From NCBI GenBank assembly GCA_015680685.1, contig MNCI01002813.1, positions 1,074,048 through 1,138,047 on the forward strand: a stretch of 64,000 bases of DNA, given 5' to 3'. This document shows, one piece after another, positions 32,073 through 44,005 of this stretch (position 1 is its first letter; every line of letters begins with the position of its first letter). Source of the DNA: Gnetum montanum. Lineage: Eukaryota; Streptophyta; Gnetopsida; Gnetales; Gnetaceae. The position numbers and the translations under genes are program-made. The notes beneath the pieces were generated by a model. That model saw only the letters and a program-made list of their open reading frames with translations, was not told where the DNA came from and did no database searches.

Positions 32073-34924
32073 CTTGCATCGTATGAGAAGAAGTTAAGAT
32101 GGAATCTATCTATTAGATTTTCATCATAGAGATAGGGAAATCCAAGTCAAATAAGGTTCCAAGATCAAAGACCAACCTAGAAGTCACTCTCACAAAGGCT
32201 TACCTTGAGAAGGTAAGAAGCAAGAAACTCCAAAGCATAGTTTTCCAAGAATTAAACTTTGGATCCTTCCTAGAGTTGGCATAGAAAAAGACCCAAATGT
32301 AGCTATAAGGAACATTGTTATAACCTAAAATTTACACTAGTAGGAAATGGTTCCTTGGGAAGATGTATCCTTCTAGATTAACTACCAAGGAAATGTAGTC
32401 ATAAATATCAAAGATATCACCATCTCTAACTCTGTAGAAGCCATCACCAAAATTCTTAGATTATCTAACATCAAAGAAAATTCAGTAGAAGATTCCACCT
32501 AGGCAAATGCAAATATTAAGAAAGAATAGACTCAGTAATGCTATGGAGTGGACTATAAGGAGTATGGTGTCATAACTAAAGAAAAGCATGCCTACTTTAA
32601 GATTGTATCTTATTATCTTAATCCAATGGCAAGGCCAAGAAAGGTTATGACAATATCTACAAGGATGTTTGCAACTTCGAGTGGAAAATTCTTAGTCAAC
32701 CTTACTTAGCACATATTCTTGAAGAGTGAGAAAAGATTCAAGAAGAATAAGGGTTGAAAGATACTTTGCATTCCATGCCTCATTCAAAAACTCTACCAAA
32801 GTGGAGGAATAGCTCACTACTCAAATGATGTAGTTTTCACGACTCTAGCTCATCATGGTAAGAGATGATAAAAGACAAAGCCACTACTAAGCTCCAAGAG
32901 AAGGCATCACCTTCCTCACCACTAGCAGCACATGAGATGATGTCTAAAATAATAACCACAATCAAACTCATAAGTAAATTTAGGAACTAGTAGTTGCAAC
33001 AATAATCTTCTAGAGTGGTAAGAGATCCTTAGTGTAACGTCTAATTAGAAGCCATCTCAATGAGATTGCAAGACCCATCAACTTGCTAGCAGATGACCTA
33101 GCCCATCTATTCTCTACATGAACCAGGCTCTTGTTCACACTAATCCCAACGCCTAAGATGTCACTATGTTTTTTTTAGGAACAACCATTTCCTAAAATCT
33201 CTAGGAAGATAGCAGCACTCTTTGTCATGCTAGAGAAAAGGAAAGGCACAACAACCTTAGTAATACTACATAACGGCTAAAAGAAAGTAGCAAAGGTTGT
33301 CATAGGTAGAATTAGAGAAGTTTTAAGTGCTCCTATAGTTTTCATTCTTAATATTACAACAATGATAGACATTCAAATGTCTATATTAGCCAAAAGTAAG
33401 GGAATGAGTATAATGTAGCACAAGAAAGCATTAGAGAAACTAGTTAAACCAAGAAACCATTTAAACAACCCAATCATAACTAGTAGAAATAAGAAATAAC
33501 CTCTTATTCACTCAAAAATAACTCGAGAAATCCATCAATAATAATAAATGATTGATAATAAAGATTACAGAATTGAGAGCTTGATTGTTAGACCCATCGA
33601 TTCTCTAGCCAAAACTTACTAGGTATGAAGCTTTTCAACAAATTCAGCAAAGACCTAGCAGGCCAAGAATGCCAAAGAAATTATGATCTTTGATGCATCA
33701 CTATTTGAAGCTATGATGAATTTTATGAGTCATGATCTTTGAGACACATGAAAAGAAAATATCTCTAACCAAGGTTAATTATTTTTTGCAAATATTTGAA
33801 GAGTAGAAGGAATGCATGCTAAAATACATTTGCCAATAATATGAATAGCTTACCAAGGTAAACTAAGATGTCAAGAGATTGCCTACAAAAAAGAGAAACC
33901 TCTTAATGGTGAAAGTTCATGTCCTTTATCAAAAGACTACCATCAAGATTACCGCCTGGAAGAAAGATGTCCTTCAATATGGAAAGGTAAAGAATGATTA
34001 TAGGAACTAGGTTAGAATGCTTAAAAGGATAAATTAAAAAGAGACCAAGTTAGCAAAGGAAAATTTGAATGAAGCTATTTAGCAACTTCAAAAAGAGATG
34101 ATGCATGATAGCCCATCTTTGATGAACTTAATGCAAACGTTCAACCTGAAATCCACCTGAAGAAGTTACAAATTAAGAAGGTGATGGAGTATATAGAGTT
34201 AGCCAATCTCTGATATGAAAACTTAGCAATTTTAATTACAATAAGGGTAAGGTTAGAGTTAGAGAAGTGCCCAACTCCTACCTTCTTTACGAGGCAGATT
34301 TCATGCTCCATAGGGAAGCAAAATAAAAGTTGGTAATAGGTAATGCAAAGCTTGATGTTCTCAATAGTAAGTTCAAAGATTAATGATTAGTTGCTAAGAA
34401 CCTAACTAGAAGGATGAATGGCATACAAGAACTAAAGAATCTTATCCATATGTTCAACATGGAATGTACATGCTTTTTTGCCTAGTTTATAAATATGCAA
34501 GAAATGTTTCTAATGATGCCATGTCTATGGAACATACCAATGTCAGCTAGTCTAGTTGATGCTACATGGACTATTAATGACCATGGAATAAGGAGGAGAA
34601 GATAAAGGCACTATTGAATGTCTTCAAATTTTCAAATGTAGCAGTAGTGCAACCTAGAACATCTACTAGATTAGGACATGACGAAGGACCACTCGAGGCA
34701 TAAGAGCCTCCACTAGCAGACACAATATGACAAAATCATCTTGATTAATCTTTTGTAGCAAGTGATCACCAAATTTTATTTTTTGTCTACTTTTGATTAC
34801 TCTCATTGTAAAAACTTGAATACTTTGTAATGTGACATTCAAAGTTGTTTATTATTGTTCGTCAATGAGTCATTAGTACTATACTCCATAAATTTTGTAA
34901 ACAACTTGGTCCCACTTTTATTTA

Positions 34925-34958
34925 CTTGAGGATGAGGTTTTAGTTAATAATGGCGATA
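34925..34958 (+). other. E2 pre-LTR polypurine-tract region
   Basis: CTTGAGGATGAGGTTTTAG followed by TAATGGCGATA precedes the LTR. It corresponds to CTCAAGGATGAGTTTTCA in E1 and E5. Confidence 0.5.
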
Positions 34959-35800
34959 TGATGAAGAGTCTCTTAGTAAGCTACATCGACAAACATATGT
35001 TGATGCAACCTTATTGATGCATCCCCATTTTGTATCCTCAAATACATTAATACATATGCTTCAATTTCATTCCACCTTAAGCCTATATAAATGCACACAC
35101 CATCTACATTTAGGATATCTTTCATCATTTTTGAAGGAAATATCTTGTAGTCTATTTTAGTAGAACTTAGCTAAATTTTCCTTTGAATGTCCACAACGTT
35201 GAATGAATTAATCAAATAAAGTTTTATTTTCATGGCATTGTACTTAGACGCATTCCATGAACAAAAATAAAATCAACATTAATTCCTTCTATTGTAACAC
35301 ATAGATTAGCAATTATTTTCTTTCCAACCACTTTATGTTTTAATGAATTTTACTTTTTTACACTTAGGAAATTAATATTTTATTTTGTATCAAAGTAGGC
35401 ATGACTACTTCAAACATAACGTATTAATGCTTGGTAATCCTAAGAGTGAATACTTGGTTCACCATGCAGTAGATACTTGGTAAACCTAGTAACATTAATA
35501 TAGGTTTGGGATGGGTACAGAAAGTGGGAATAGATGCTTTACACTTAGGATAGCCTACATCACCCGTAGATGAACAGTTAGCTAAACTTTACTATTTTAA
35601 TCATCTTACTATCTTAATAATTTAATGATAGAAAATATAAATATCTTATGCCTTAGTCTTACTTAACTATATCCACCAAGCTAATATAAGTGATGATGGG
35701 GAAGATAATGACGAGCAACCAAACACCTAGTCATCTAAGATAATTAGGACTTAGAGATTTCATGGAACTCAATCAAATCACACACATAATTCACTCATCA
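34959..35800 (+). repeat. E2 3' LTR (A' type)
   Basis: TGATGAAGAGTCTC to TTCACTCATCA, 842 bp. U3 has GCTACATCGACAAAC and GTTGATGCAAC units near 34980-35020, then TATATAAAT near 35083. The U5 repeats (CTTGGTAATCCTAAG and relatives) are at 35430-35490. No 5' LTR of the same subtype was found in the window. Confidence 0.75.
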
Positions 35801-36344
35801 TAATTCAATCACTTTTTTTCTTTTTTAAGATACAAAAATATGATACAATGATGGTTCATGTTCCGTAGTATGGTTCCAATAATGCTTTATAAATAAGAAG
35901 ACCCTTATTGATGTAATACTTTGAGTTTCTTGCAATAAATATTGTTGTACAAATTTTTGCTCCCAATTTCCTGTATCTCATCACTTATATCTCAACATTT
36001 CATATTCCATCAAACTCCATCTGTTTCGCATAGTTTCTGATACATATATCATTAAATTCAATGCTTGAAACTATTCCATCTCTACATTAACATTAATCCT
36101 CCTTGCAATTGTTGTAATATTGTATTTTATTTTTATTTATGATAATTCATCAACAATTCACAAGATTCCATCATCAAGATAGAAGTTAGAAAGTCATTAT
36201 CAAATCCTATTGAATTTACCACAAATCAAAAATTCATTCATCAAATATCAGAGTTCCTTATTGAAGAACTTCTCAAGGTGAATTTGCATATTCAAAGTTC
36301 ATTGGATTCTAATTTTTAAAACACAAGATATTCATCAAAATTAA
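35801..36344. other. Unassigned AT-rich sequence
   Basis: TTATAAATA at 35889 and CAATAAAT near 35935, about 45 bp apart, look like a TATA box and polyadenylation signal of another LTR. The ends cannot be set. No coding sequence is seen. Confidence 0.35.
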
Positions 36345-36880
36345 TTTCACCATGACTTGTGATCAAGTCATGGTATGACAAGTTAACTAACCATGAGTTC
36401 ACCATGACTCATAGTATTCTAGATTTTAGAATTTTAATACCAATTACTCAAACTTTCTTTGTGGTGAAGTCATGATCATCTAGAACATTGACTCATGGTA
36501 ATTGTGTATACTTGAACTAGGACTCATGGTTGACTCATGCTAAACATTAGAATAAGGTAAGTTCCTAGCTTGCAAAAATCATAACTCATGCTAAACTTTA
36601 GAAGAAGGAAAATTTACTACAACTCATGGTCAAGTCATGCCAAAGTTGGAGAACCCTATTTTTTTTTTTATAAACCATGACTCATGTTATGATACCATAA
36701 CTCTCTGTATTTAGTTTGCAAAGACTATGACTCATGGTCAATTCATGGTTAACTTTTGGTATCCTCAAAAAACCTTGATCTCCATTTTCAACAACTTCAT
36801 GACTCATGTTGTAAAATCATGAATTATGGTACTAAAGTTTGTAAAGAACATGACTTGTGGTTAAGTAGTGGTCAACACAT
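36345..36880. repeat. Degenerate array of TGACTCATG / GTCATGGT motifs
   Basis: TGACTCATG, or a one-base variant, recurs about every 25-70 bp (near 36410, 36493, 36534, 36583, 36624, 36678, 36727, 36800 and 36847). It is often paired with CAAGTCATGG or GGTCAA and separated by AT-rich spacers containing TAGTTTGCAAA-like pieces. TGACTCA is a palindromic bZIP-type (AP-1/GCN4) site. The array may be the U3 of an unidentified LTR. Confidence 0.6.
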
Positions 36881-37082
36881 AGTTAGCAAAGAATTAGAAT
36901 TTTGACATATCATGAAATAATAAGCTAGTAGTTTTCATACATAAATCCAATAACTATAGGATTAAGACTCCAACATGTGGATGTTCCACTAACTAGATCA
37001 CCTACACACTTTCTTAAAAAAACACATTATATAAGTTCTTAGCTTATTTAATGAAGATAATTTTCCATTATAAACATAATAT

Positions 37083-37931
37083 TAATAAAACCTTTTACAA
37101 TATCATATCTACAATATTATAGTTAGGATATTGTAGCTAGGTACATCATTGTAGATGCAATTTAGTAGGCCATGGTTAGGCCTATAAATACCAACCCACA
37201 ATTCTGTCAAAAGAACAACTTTTTACCAACCCTTAGTGAAAATCTTACAATTTGTTTTCATAGTTAGAGTTAGAGTGAATGCTCATGGTGTGGTGAATTA
37301 CAGTTGTACAGAATCTTTATTCAAGTGGATTGTTCCCAGACATAATTCATAAATGACAATAAAGATCACCATTGTAGCATTTCACTTAGCATAATTTTAC
37401 TTTTCTATGATGTTTCCTTTTATTTATTCATTTATATTTCCTACATTCTTTAATATTTCAATGTTTATTAGTAAGGTAGAATAAGTACAACTAGGTTTGA
37501 GCGTAAAGTATAATTATTTAGTAATCCAGTAGTGACTTTGCTTGATTCCCTCCATAGTAAAGTTACTTGGTAATTCTGGTAATAGTTACATCAACTTAGG
37601 ACATCTACAGAAAACTAGGAACAAATGCTTATCACCATAGGATAGAATAGATTTACAATTCATTTGTACTTAGAATTAGAATTTATAATCATTTGCATTA
37701 TGTTCACACTTAGGATACTTAAAACCAAGTAACATCAGTTCATCATATACCTTACTAAGAGTTCAACCATATGATTTGCATCTCACTAACTTGAACTAGG
37801 AAGAGAACGATCACAAACTTAACATTAACTTACTAGTATAGTTACATTGTCCATCCATGCATTACAATCTAGTTCTACATGAATACTTGTAACTTTTATG
37901 GTTGAGTGTTGGAATACCCAACTTCTCAGCA
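37083..37931 (+). repeat. E3 5' LTR (B type)
   Basis: It begins TAATAAAACC (E5: TGATAAAATC) and ends ACTTCTCAGCA, 849 bp. U3 has degenerate ATATCATATC motifs, then CCTATAAATACC near 37191 and ACAATAAAGAT near 37363. The U5 repeats are near 37540-37580. It aligns with 49690-50449 and, inverted, with 53367-54202. Confidence 0.8.
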
Positions 37932-37952
37932 TTGGCATCGCTGTTAGGGATG
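37932..37952 (+). other. E3 primer binding site (tRNA-Asp type)
   Basis: TTGGCATCGCTGTTAGGGAT is the least decayed relative of TGGCGCCGTTGCCGGGGAT in the window. Confidence 0.65.
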
Positions 37953-38397
37953 TATCAATGTTTACTAGTTAGTTGATTTTACAATGGTCATTGTAACAAG
38001 TATCACAAAGTACATATTTCACACTTAGATTAATTTCTTATGAACATACATACTTAAGCATCACATAAACTAAAATAGCTTCTACAACTAAAGAAAAATA
38101 TCCACATGCTATTGATTTGAATGAAAGTTATAACAAACATTACAATGAAGAAGGTTGAAGTGTACAAATGTAATCTAGGATTTCATATGCTCATAATGAT
38201 CCTTATTATCTTAATTTTACATTCATTTTTCAATAGGATAAACAACTCAAATGGAGAGACTTACAAGGAAATATTATCTTACCATATGAACATTTAGCAC
38301 CATCAATGCTTTAAGTAGTCCTCATGAGGTCAACTCTTAGCCATGTGCAAGAAGGATATTAGGTCACTAAAAACATGACCATGCCATATCAGACAAT
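37953..38397 (+). other. E3 leader
   Basis: Untranslated sequence between the primer site and gag. Parts recur downstream of the 26.3-kb B-type LTR. No ORF of note. Confidence 0.6.
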
Positions 38398-40015
38398 GGA
38401 GGCTCAAGCAAGAAGGGATGCCATCATGGGGACAATCTATGAACATAACACAAGCACCTCAAAAATTTTTCCTAGAAGAAAAAGAAGATGTTATATTTCA
38501 AATTGAGAAATTTTATCAAACTCATAGGTCTTATTCTCAAATACCAATTATCTACATTAAAGATTCCATTAAAATAAAACTACATTCAACTCTTGAAGAA
38601 ACCCCTAGAAGAAAGGAGGATTCTAGACCTAAGAGGAATTTAAGACCTAAGATCTCTAATGAATCTAGAAGAGATGAATCAAGGAGTCATAGAGGGAGAA
38701 CTAGCTAACACTATTCTCCAACACCTCCATCTTCTTCTTTCTTACATTCATCAACAAATTCTGATATGAGTGAACAAATACTAAGGGATCATGATGAGGA
38801 AAGAAGAAAAGACCATGGGAGACATGCATGTAGAAGAAGGCATTCTGCTGAAGAGGAAGATAAACATTATGAAAGGGGAGAAAAAATTAGACATGAGGAA
38901 AGAGAACATCATGAGAATTGAAGGAGTCATCACTATAACAAAGCTTACAAACTCCAAACCCTATTGGACACTTGCAACATGATCAACATTGGAAATGTTG
39001 TGTATATTCATACTAAGCATTTAAGAGATAGTTTCTTCAAGAGACTTGATATGAATCATATTTCAAAATTTTAAGGTGAATATAATGTAGATCCACAATA
39101 GCATCTATAAGCTTTCCACAATGCCTATGCCCTACAAAACACTGAAAATGATTAGCATAAATTGAAATTGTTTTCAAGAATACTCATAAAGGAAGAAGAA
39201 AGCTGGTACAAATCCTTAGAAACAAAATCAATTCGAAGATGAAGTATCATGCTAGAACTCTTTAATGAAAAATATCAAACATACTCTAAAGTGTCAAATT
39301 TGAGAAAATAAATCCAAAAATGGAAATAAGGGATACATGAATCCTTTGATGCAGTAATGGTCAAGTATTACTCTTTATTGCATAGGTTCCTAGGCCATAG
39401 ATTTTCTCAATGAAAACAACTATAACATATCATTCATGGGCTAAGAAAAAAGATAAGAGAAACCCTTAGGATATACGATCAAGATAGATAATCTATTATG
39501 ACAACTCATCAAAACCAAAGATTAATAGAACAAAAAGTGAAAAGGAATGGAGAGCTAAGGAAAAGGGAATTAGCCAAAGAGTATAATAGAGATCCAACAA
39601 TTAGAAAAAGGGACAGAAGGATATATGAATCACAAGAGGAAGAAGCATTAAAGGATATGATCTAGTAGAAGATTCTACCTATCCATAAATTAGTCAATGA
39701 CATTGCAACAAAGATAGAGAAAATATGAAACTCTATAGATGCAAAGTTTGCTAACAATAATGATAGTAGAGACAAGGATCAAACAAGCCTTTAATGAAAT
39801 TAAGGATAAGAATAAGAAATGCAATAATGGGCATGAAAACTACAAGAACAAAGGGAAAGTTGTTGCAGTGGTGGAAGTAATGGACTCAAGTTCAGAAGAT
39901 GATGAAGGGTCGAAGGTCTGCCAATATGAATATCATAAGAGATGTTATCCTATTATGGCCCACTTACAAGAGTCCAAGGCATATGTACTTAATCCAAATT
40001 TTTTCACAAAATAGA
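38398..40015 (+). pseudogene. E3 gag pseudogene
   Basis: It starts near MEAQARRDAIMG or in the overlapping frame at 38418. A Lys/Arg/Glu/His-rich region follows (38600-38900). The core is at 39000-39430: HTKHLRDSFFKRLDMNHISKF, AFHNAYALQNTEN, LKLFSRILIKEEESWYKSLE, MLELFNEKYQTYSKVSNLR and RFLGHRFS. Then come ELAKEYNRDPTIRKR (39570) and KLVNDIATKIEKI (39692-39725). The end carries KVCQYEYHKRCYPIMAHLQE (39915-39975), whose first Cys and His appear lost relative to CDICQYEHP in E1. Several stops are present. Confidence 0.8.
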
Positions 40016-40687
40016 TGCTTAAATGATTATCTTGTCTGCAAGGTAATTTAAGACAGCCCTACAACTAACTATACTATCAAAGGAAGGCTTATCCTTAATC
40101 ATAGAAACATCACCAATAGTATTAGAAATAACCATAAGCATGGGAAATACCACCATAAAGGAAATAGTATCCATATATATAACCTAATAAATATGAATAC
40201 TTTGTACAACATCTAATTTCTCTCAAAAATATTTCAGTTCATACTTCCTCTCCCTACCATCCAATAGAGTACAACATATCCACTACCTCACACATGGATC
40301 CCAATTCTTACATGTCCAAACCAACACATGTTTCCTCATACCAAGATTCCAATCCATTACTATCAAGACTAGCACTAGTGATGCAAGAAGGACTGCCAAC
40401 AAAACCATAATAAAAGAGTGCTACTAGGATAGTCACCACATAAGAGGACATTATGACAAGTGAACAAGGGTCCAAGGAATTTCCCTTCTTTAGGGAAAGT
40501 CTAGAAAAGTTTTTAAGGATGAGGACTTCATCTAACTTTGCCCCATCTACAAAAAGTCCTCAGGAAGACATTATGCTTCTAACATCAATAGAAAAGAATC
40601 TAACTACTATCATGCTTACACAAACCATTACACATTGGATCAAAGCATGAGCACTTCTTAAGAATTCCCTTAGTCTACCTCCAAATA
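40016..40687 (+). pseudogene. E3 gag tail and linker to protease
   Basis: This corresponds to the Pro/Gln-rich tail and linker in E1 and E4, heavily decayed. The short open piece at 40453-40650 (FFRESLEKFLRM, SPQEDIMLLTSIEKNLTT) corresponds to minus-strand sequence near 63070-63180 in E5, so it is part of the family polyprotein. Confidence 0.45.
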
Positions 40688-41280
40688 GTGGAACACAAAC
40701 CATGTAAGGTTATATTAGATTCTAGGTTAGGCATTAATCTATTATGTCAAGACATGTATAAGTCCTAGAATCTCCCTCCGCCAAAGAAAAGAAACATTTA
40801 ATTAAATCTAATGAAGCAGTTGATTACTATACCACTTGAATATGTGATCAATATAATAAGTGGTTAGTCTTATCCTACTAATTTTTTTGTCATACATGTG
40901 GGGAAGAATAAAGAAGAATTTCCTATCATCATGGAAAGTGCTTGGCTTAGCACTATGGATGCTAAGCTAGAAATTTGAGACTTTTCTTTGGAAATTTCCA
41001 AGGAAGATGAAGTTGGAATCATTTAGAGATGCAGAGTTTCATGTATCACATATACAATTAATGGATGCAATTTTATGCAAAGAATTTGTATAGCAAGATA
41101 CAATGCCAACCTAGCATGTAATAGATGTATTGAAGATGTGTGTATACAACAATGTCTATATGTAGTAGTCACCAGACTAGAAGGCACATAGTGGCTAATC
41201 AAGGAAGAGGAATCTGAGTAAAATATATGCATGGAACTAGTGGAAAAAATTACAAGTGCCTATGTTAAAAAAAACTAATA
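40688..41280 (+). pseudogene. E3 aspartic protease region
   Basis: This retropepsin-like region of the polyprotein has CKVILDSRLGINLLCQDMYKS at the expected active site (canonical D-S/T-G), then GWSYPTNFFVI-like, EEFPIIMESAWLSTMDAKLEI and DFSLEISKEDE. E5 has the same LDSRLGVNLIS, so both lack Gly in the third position. The stretch SCITYTINGCNFMQRIC after 41035 also recurs in E5. Stops include one directly after GG- at 40862. Confidence 0.65.
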
Positions 41281-41299
41281 AACTAAAAGAGATACGAAT

Positions 41300-41658
41300 A
41301 CAACCTCCTTACACTAAGTCAAAATAAGAGGAAAATATTAAATGGGGAAAGTTAGAGATGCCCAAAAGATATGAATTAGAATCACTAGAACTAAATTCCC
41401 TATAAGAAGCACTTGAATATACTTTTCTTAACAACAAGAAATCAATAATTATAAATGCTAATCTTGATAAAGAAAAAAAGAGAAAATTATTGAAAATGAT
41501 AAATAAATAGCTGACCATATTTGCATGGTCCTGTGAAGAAATCATTGAAATTGATTCACACATCTGTTAACATCAAATATACATAGACCTAGTTGTTAAA
41601 TCATGTTGGCAACCTCAATGAAAATTGAACTCCAAATTCAAAGAAGTTATCAAAAAAG
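41300..41658 (+). pseudogene. E3 linker and start of RT, up to the insertion
   Basis: It contains LEMPKRYELESLELNS, EYTFLNNKKSIIINANL, LLKMINK, TIFAWSCEEI and HQIYIDLVVKS, followed by KLNSKFKEVIKK. This is the family linker that also precedes RT in E1 (9020-9310) and E5. The reading is cut after IKK at 41658 and resumes at 42810. Confidence 0.7.
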
Positions 41659-42809
41659 TGGGAAATAAGAACCAAGAACTTAGAAGTGGGGTTGAATAAT
41701 TTTCCTAATTTGAATAACCAAGACAACCAAAACCACACAAAAATTTACCTAGTTTCTAAACTTGGGTACATCCACACTCAAAGGGTAGAATTCTCATATA
41801 CCTCTAGAATTTGTCCTTTCAAAAATTTGGGTTAAAGGACACAACAACCTTTACCGAGTTTGAGCTTTACATGAAGTATTTTCTCACAAGAAACACACTT
41901 AACGTTGCATGGTCCCAACAAGCTCAAAATGTGGTTTCAAGGATCCCGTAAGTTTTACAATGACGTGAGCTCTACATACAATGTTTTCTCATTGCAAACA
42001 CACTGAATCCCACAAGGTCCCAATAATCTCACAACAAGCACATCAACCATATAGGGCTTAGAAAGAGAGAAAAAGAATCAAGGAAAGAATGTAACTATTC
42101 TTTACAAGTTCCTTACTTTGAAACTCTCACAATACAAAATACAACTTATAAGAGATAGAAACTTAGAGGACCAATCACATCACAAGATATAATCAATGAA
42201 GAAATAATTCTATTAACAATGTCCATTTCTTTTATAAGGATTCCATTCTATTTTATAGTCTTTTTCTTTTCAAATAGCCCTCGTGATTCATGCAACAACT
42301 AGAAAATAGTTAGTTGGAACTTCTCTTTCAAGCTTCGGATGTCTCACTGAAAACTAGCCACTTGCAGGTGGCATGTCCCACTAGAAATTATGATGTCTTA
42401 CTTGGGACGTCCTAGCTAGAACATCTCAACAACAATTGGGACATTTATTGCTTTTGTGGAATATCAGGCCTAAGATTGAGCTTTTACCTCTAGGACATCT
42501 GTTGATCTATTGGGATGTCTAGGTAGATACTAGAACACCTTCTTTTAACTTTGTGCATCCTTGACATCTTTCATCCTGGTTAAGACTTTTTGTTATCTTA
42601 GATTAGCAATTCATCTCTCATCTTGGTCTCATCTTGCTACTTGTCTTGGCATTAAGAAGCTCTTTTCTCAAACCCTTGTCTTCTAACCATTTAAGCTTTT
42701 GTCTTGATCTTGTCATTTTGTAATCTTCATGATTTTGTCATTTTGTAAGACCATAGGCACATTTTCCACATTCTCAATTTTCTAAGCTTTTAACATACCA
42801 AAATGTCAA
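41659..42809. mobile_element. 1.15-kb insertion in E3 RT (candidate solo LTR)
   Basis: The E3 RT reading is interrupted between IKK and KLLKVGF, which are adjacent in E1. CAAAAAAG occurs on both sides (41651-41658 and 42810-42817). This fits an 8-bp duplication, or a 5-6-bp one blurred by the A-run. If the duplication is AAAAAG, the insert would run TGGG...CAACA, giving LTR-like TG...CA ends. On the minus strand it then starts TGTTGACATTTTGG and carries TATTCAACCCCACTTCTAAG near its end, a motif reminiscent of some plant Copia LTRs (from memory, not checked). GGACGTCC / GGGATGTC motifs recur at 42330-42530. It has no ORF with family likeness. Confidence 0.6.
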
Positions 42810-44005
42810 CAAAAAAGCTACTGAAAGTAGGGTTCATCTACCCAATTGCATATAGTGAATAATATATCTCATTAGTCATTCTTTTCAAGTAAGATAATAA
42901 AATGAGGGTTTGTATTAATTTTTGATTCTTGAACATGGCAACATTAAAAGATCATTTGCCCTTTTCATTTGTTGACCAAGTCCCAGACATTCAGTATTAT
43001 AGCTTCCTGGATGGATACAAAAAATATAATCAAGTCTATGTTGCATTGAAATATAAGGATAAAATAATGTTCACTAGTCTATGGGGAATGTTTGCATACA
43101 AGCAAATGCCCTTTGGCCTATGTAATGTTCCTACTAATTTCAAAATACTTATTATTAACATATTCTAAAAATGGATTGGTAATATAGTTAAAGTATTTAT
43201 GGATGATTTTTCTACATGCAAACTCAACTTAAAATAGGCTTTGAACTGCTTAGAGCAAGTTTTGAAAAGATCTATTGAAACTAGCTTGAAGCTTAATTAA
43301 CAAAAGAGCCACTTAATGGCCCAAGATGGCATAGTTCTAGGATATAAGATATCTTATAAAGGAATAAAGGTATATCCAAGCAAGATCAAAGTTATCTAGA
43401 ACATCATTCAAATGCCACAAATAGTTGAAAAGCTCAAATCATTCCTTGGCCACATAGGATACTATAGGAGATTCATTGAAAATTTCTCAAAGATTGCAAA
43501 ACTACTTGTTAAAATGAGAATGAAAGATGCATCATTTTGGTGGTTAAAACAATGTGAGAAAGCATTTGAGAGACTAAAATAAAAACTAATCGAGAAAACA
43601 ATCCTTCTAGCTCTAAATTTTTCTACACCTTTACACATTATGATAGATTTTTTAAAGTATGCATTGGGGGTAGTGTTGACTCAGCTTGATGATCAAAAAT
43701 GACCATGTTACATACATTACACTAGTCAAAGCATCATCGGGGTACAACCTAATTATACCACCATAAAAAAGAAGCTTATGGATATGGTATATGTACCTAA
43801 AATGTTCAAACATTATGTGCTTGGGGTACCCCATATATGTTCATAATGACCATAGTGCCATCAAGTTTCTAATGAATAAACCAACAGTAAGTCCAAGACT
43901 AATAAGATGGTTTGTTATCTTACAAGAGTTTTACACCACAATTATTGATAGGAAAGAAACTAAAAATGTTGTAGATGATCACCTATCAAGATTAGAATGT
44001 TAAGA
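42810..44005 (+). pseudogene. E3 reverse transcriptase and RNase H
   Basis: It resumes with KLLKVGFIYPIA. Then come NMATLKDHLPFSFVDQV, YYSFLDGYKKYNQ, MFAYKQMPFGLCNVP and the catalytic VKVFMDDFSTC (43187-43220), followed by QKSHLMAQDGIVLGYKIS and SFLGHIGYYRRFIENFSKI. RNase H follows with FWWLKQCEKAFERL, PLHIMIDFLKYALG, YTSQSIIG and NDHSAIKFLMNKP, ending in NVVDDHLSRLEC and a stop near 44003. There are a few stops and at least one frameshift (about 43825). FMDD is intact. Confidence 0.85.

Larger units (their letters stand above)
30670..34730 (+). pseudogene. E2 3' ORF (env position), split by a solo LTR
   Basis: Before the insertion, 30690-30845 parallels the E1 ORF start (14070-14170, shared GATGGCACCAAAA / AATGGCACCAAAA). 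After it, 32080-34730 continues with VFQELNFGSFLE (about 32245-32285), then YGVDYKEYGVITKEKHAYFK with YYLNPMARPRKV (32540-32650), KFLVNL (32680) and IPCLIQKLYQSGGI (32775-32815). The Lys/Glu-rich coiled-coil-like half is at 33600-34480, and PPLADTI precedes the terminal stop. The order equals that of E1, including MELANF-like segments near 34180. Stops are numerous. Confidence 0.7.
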
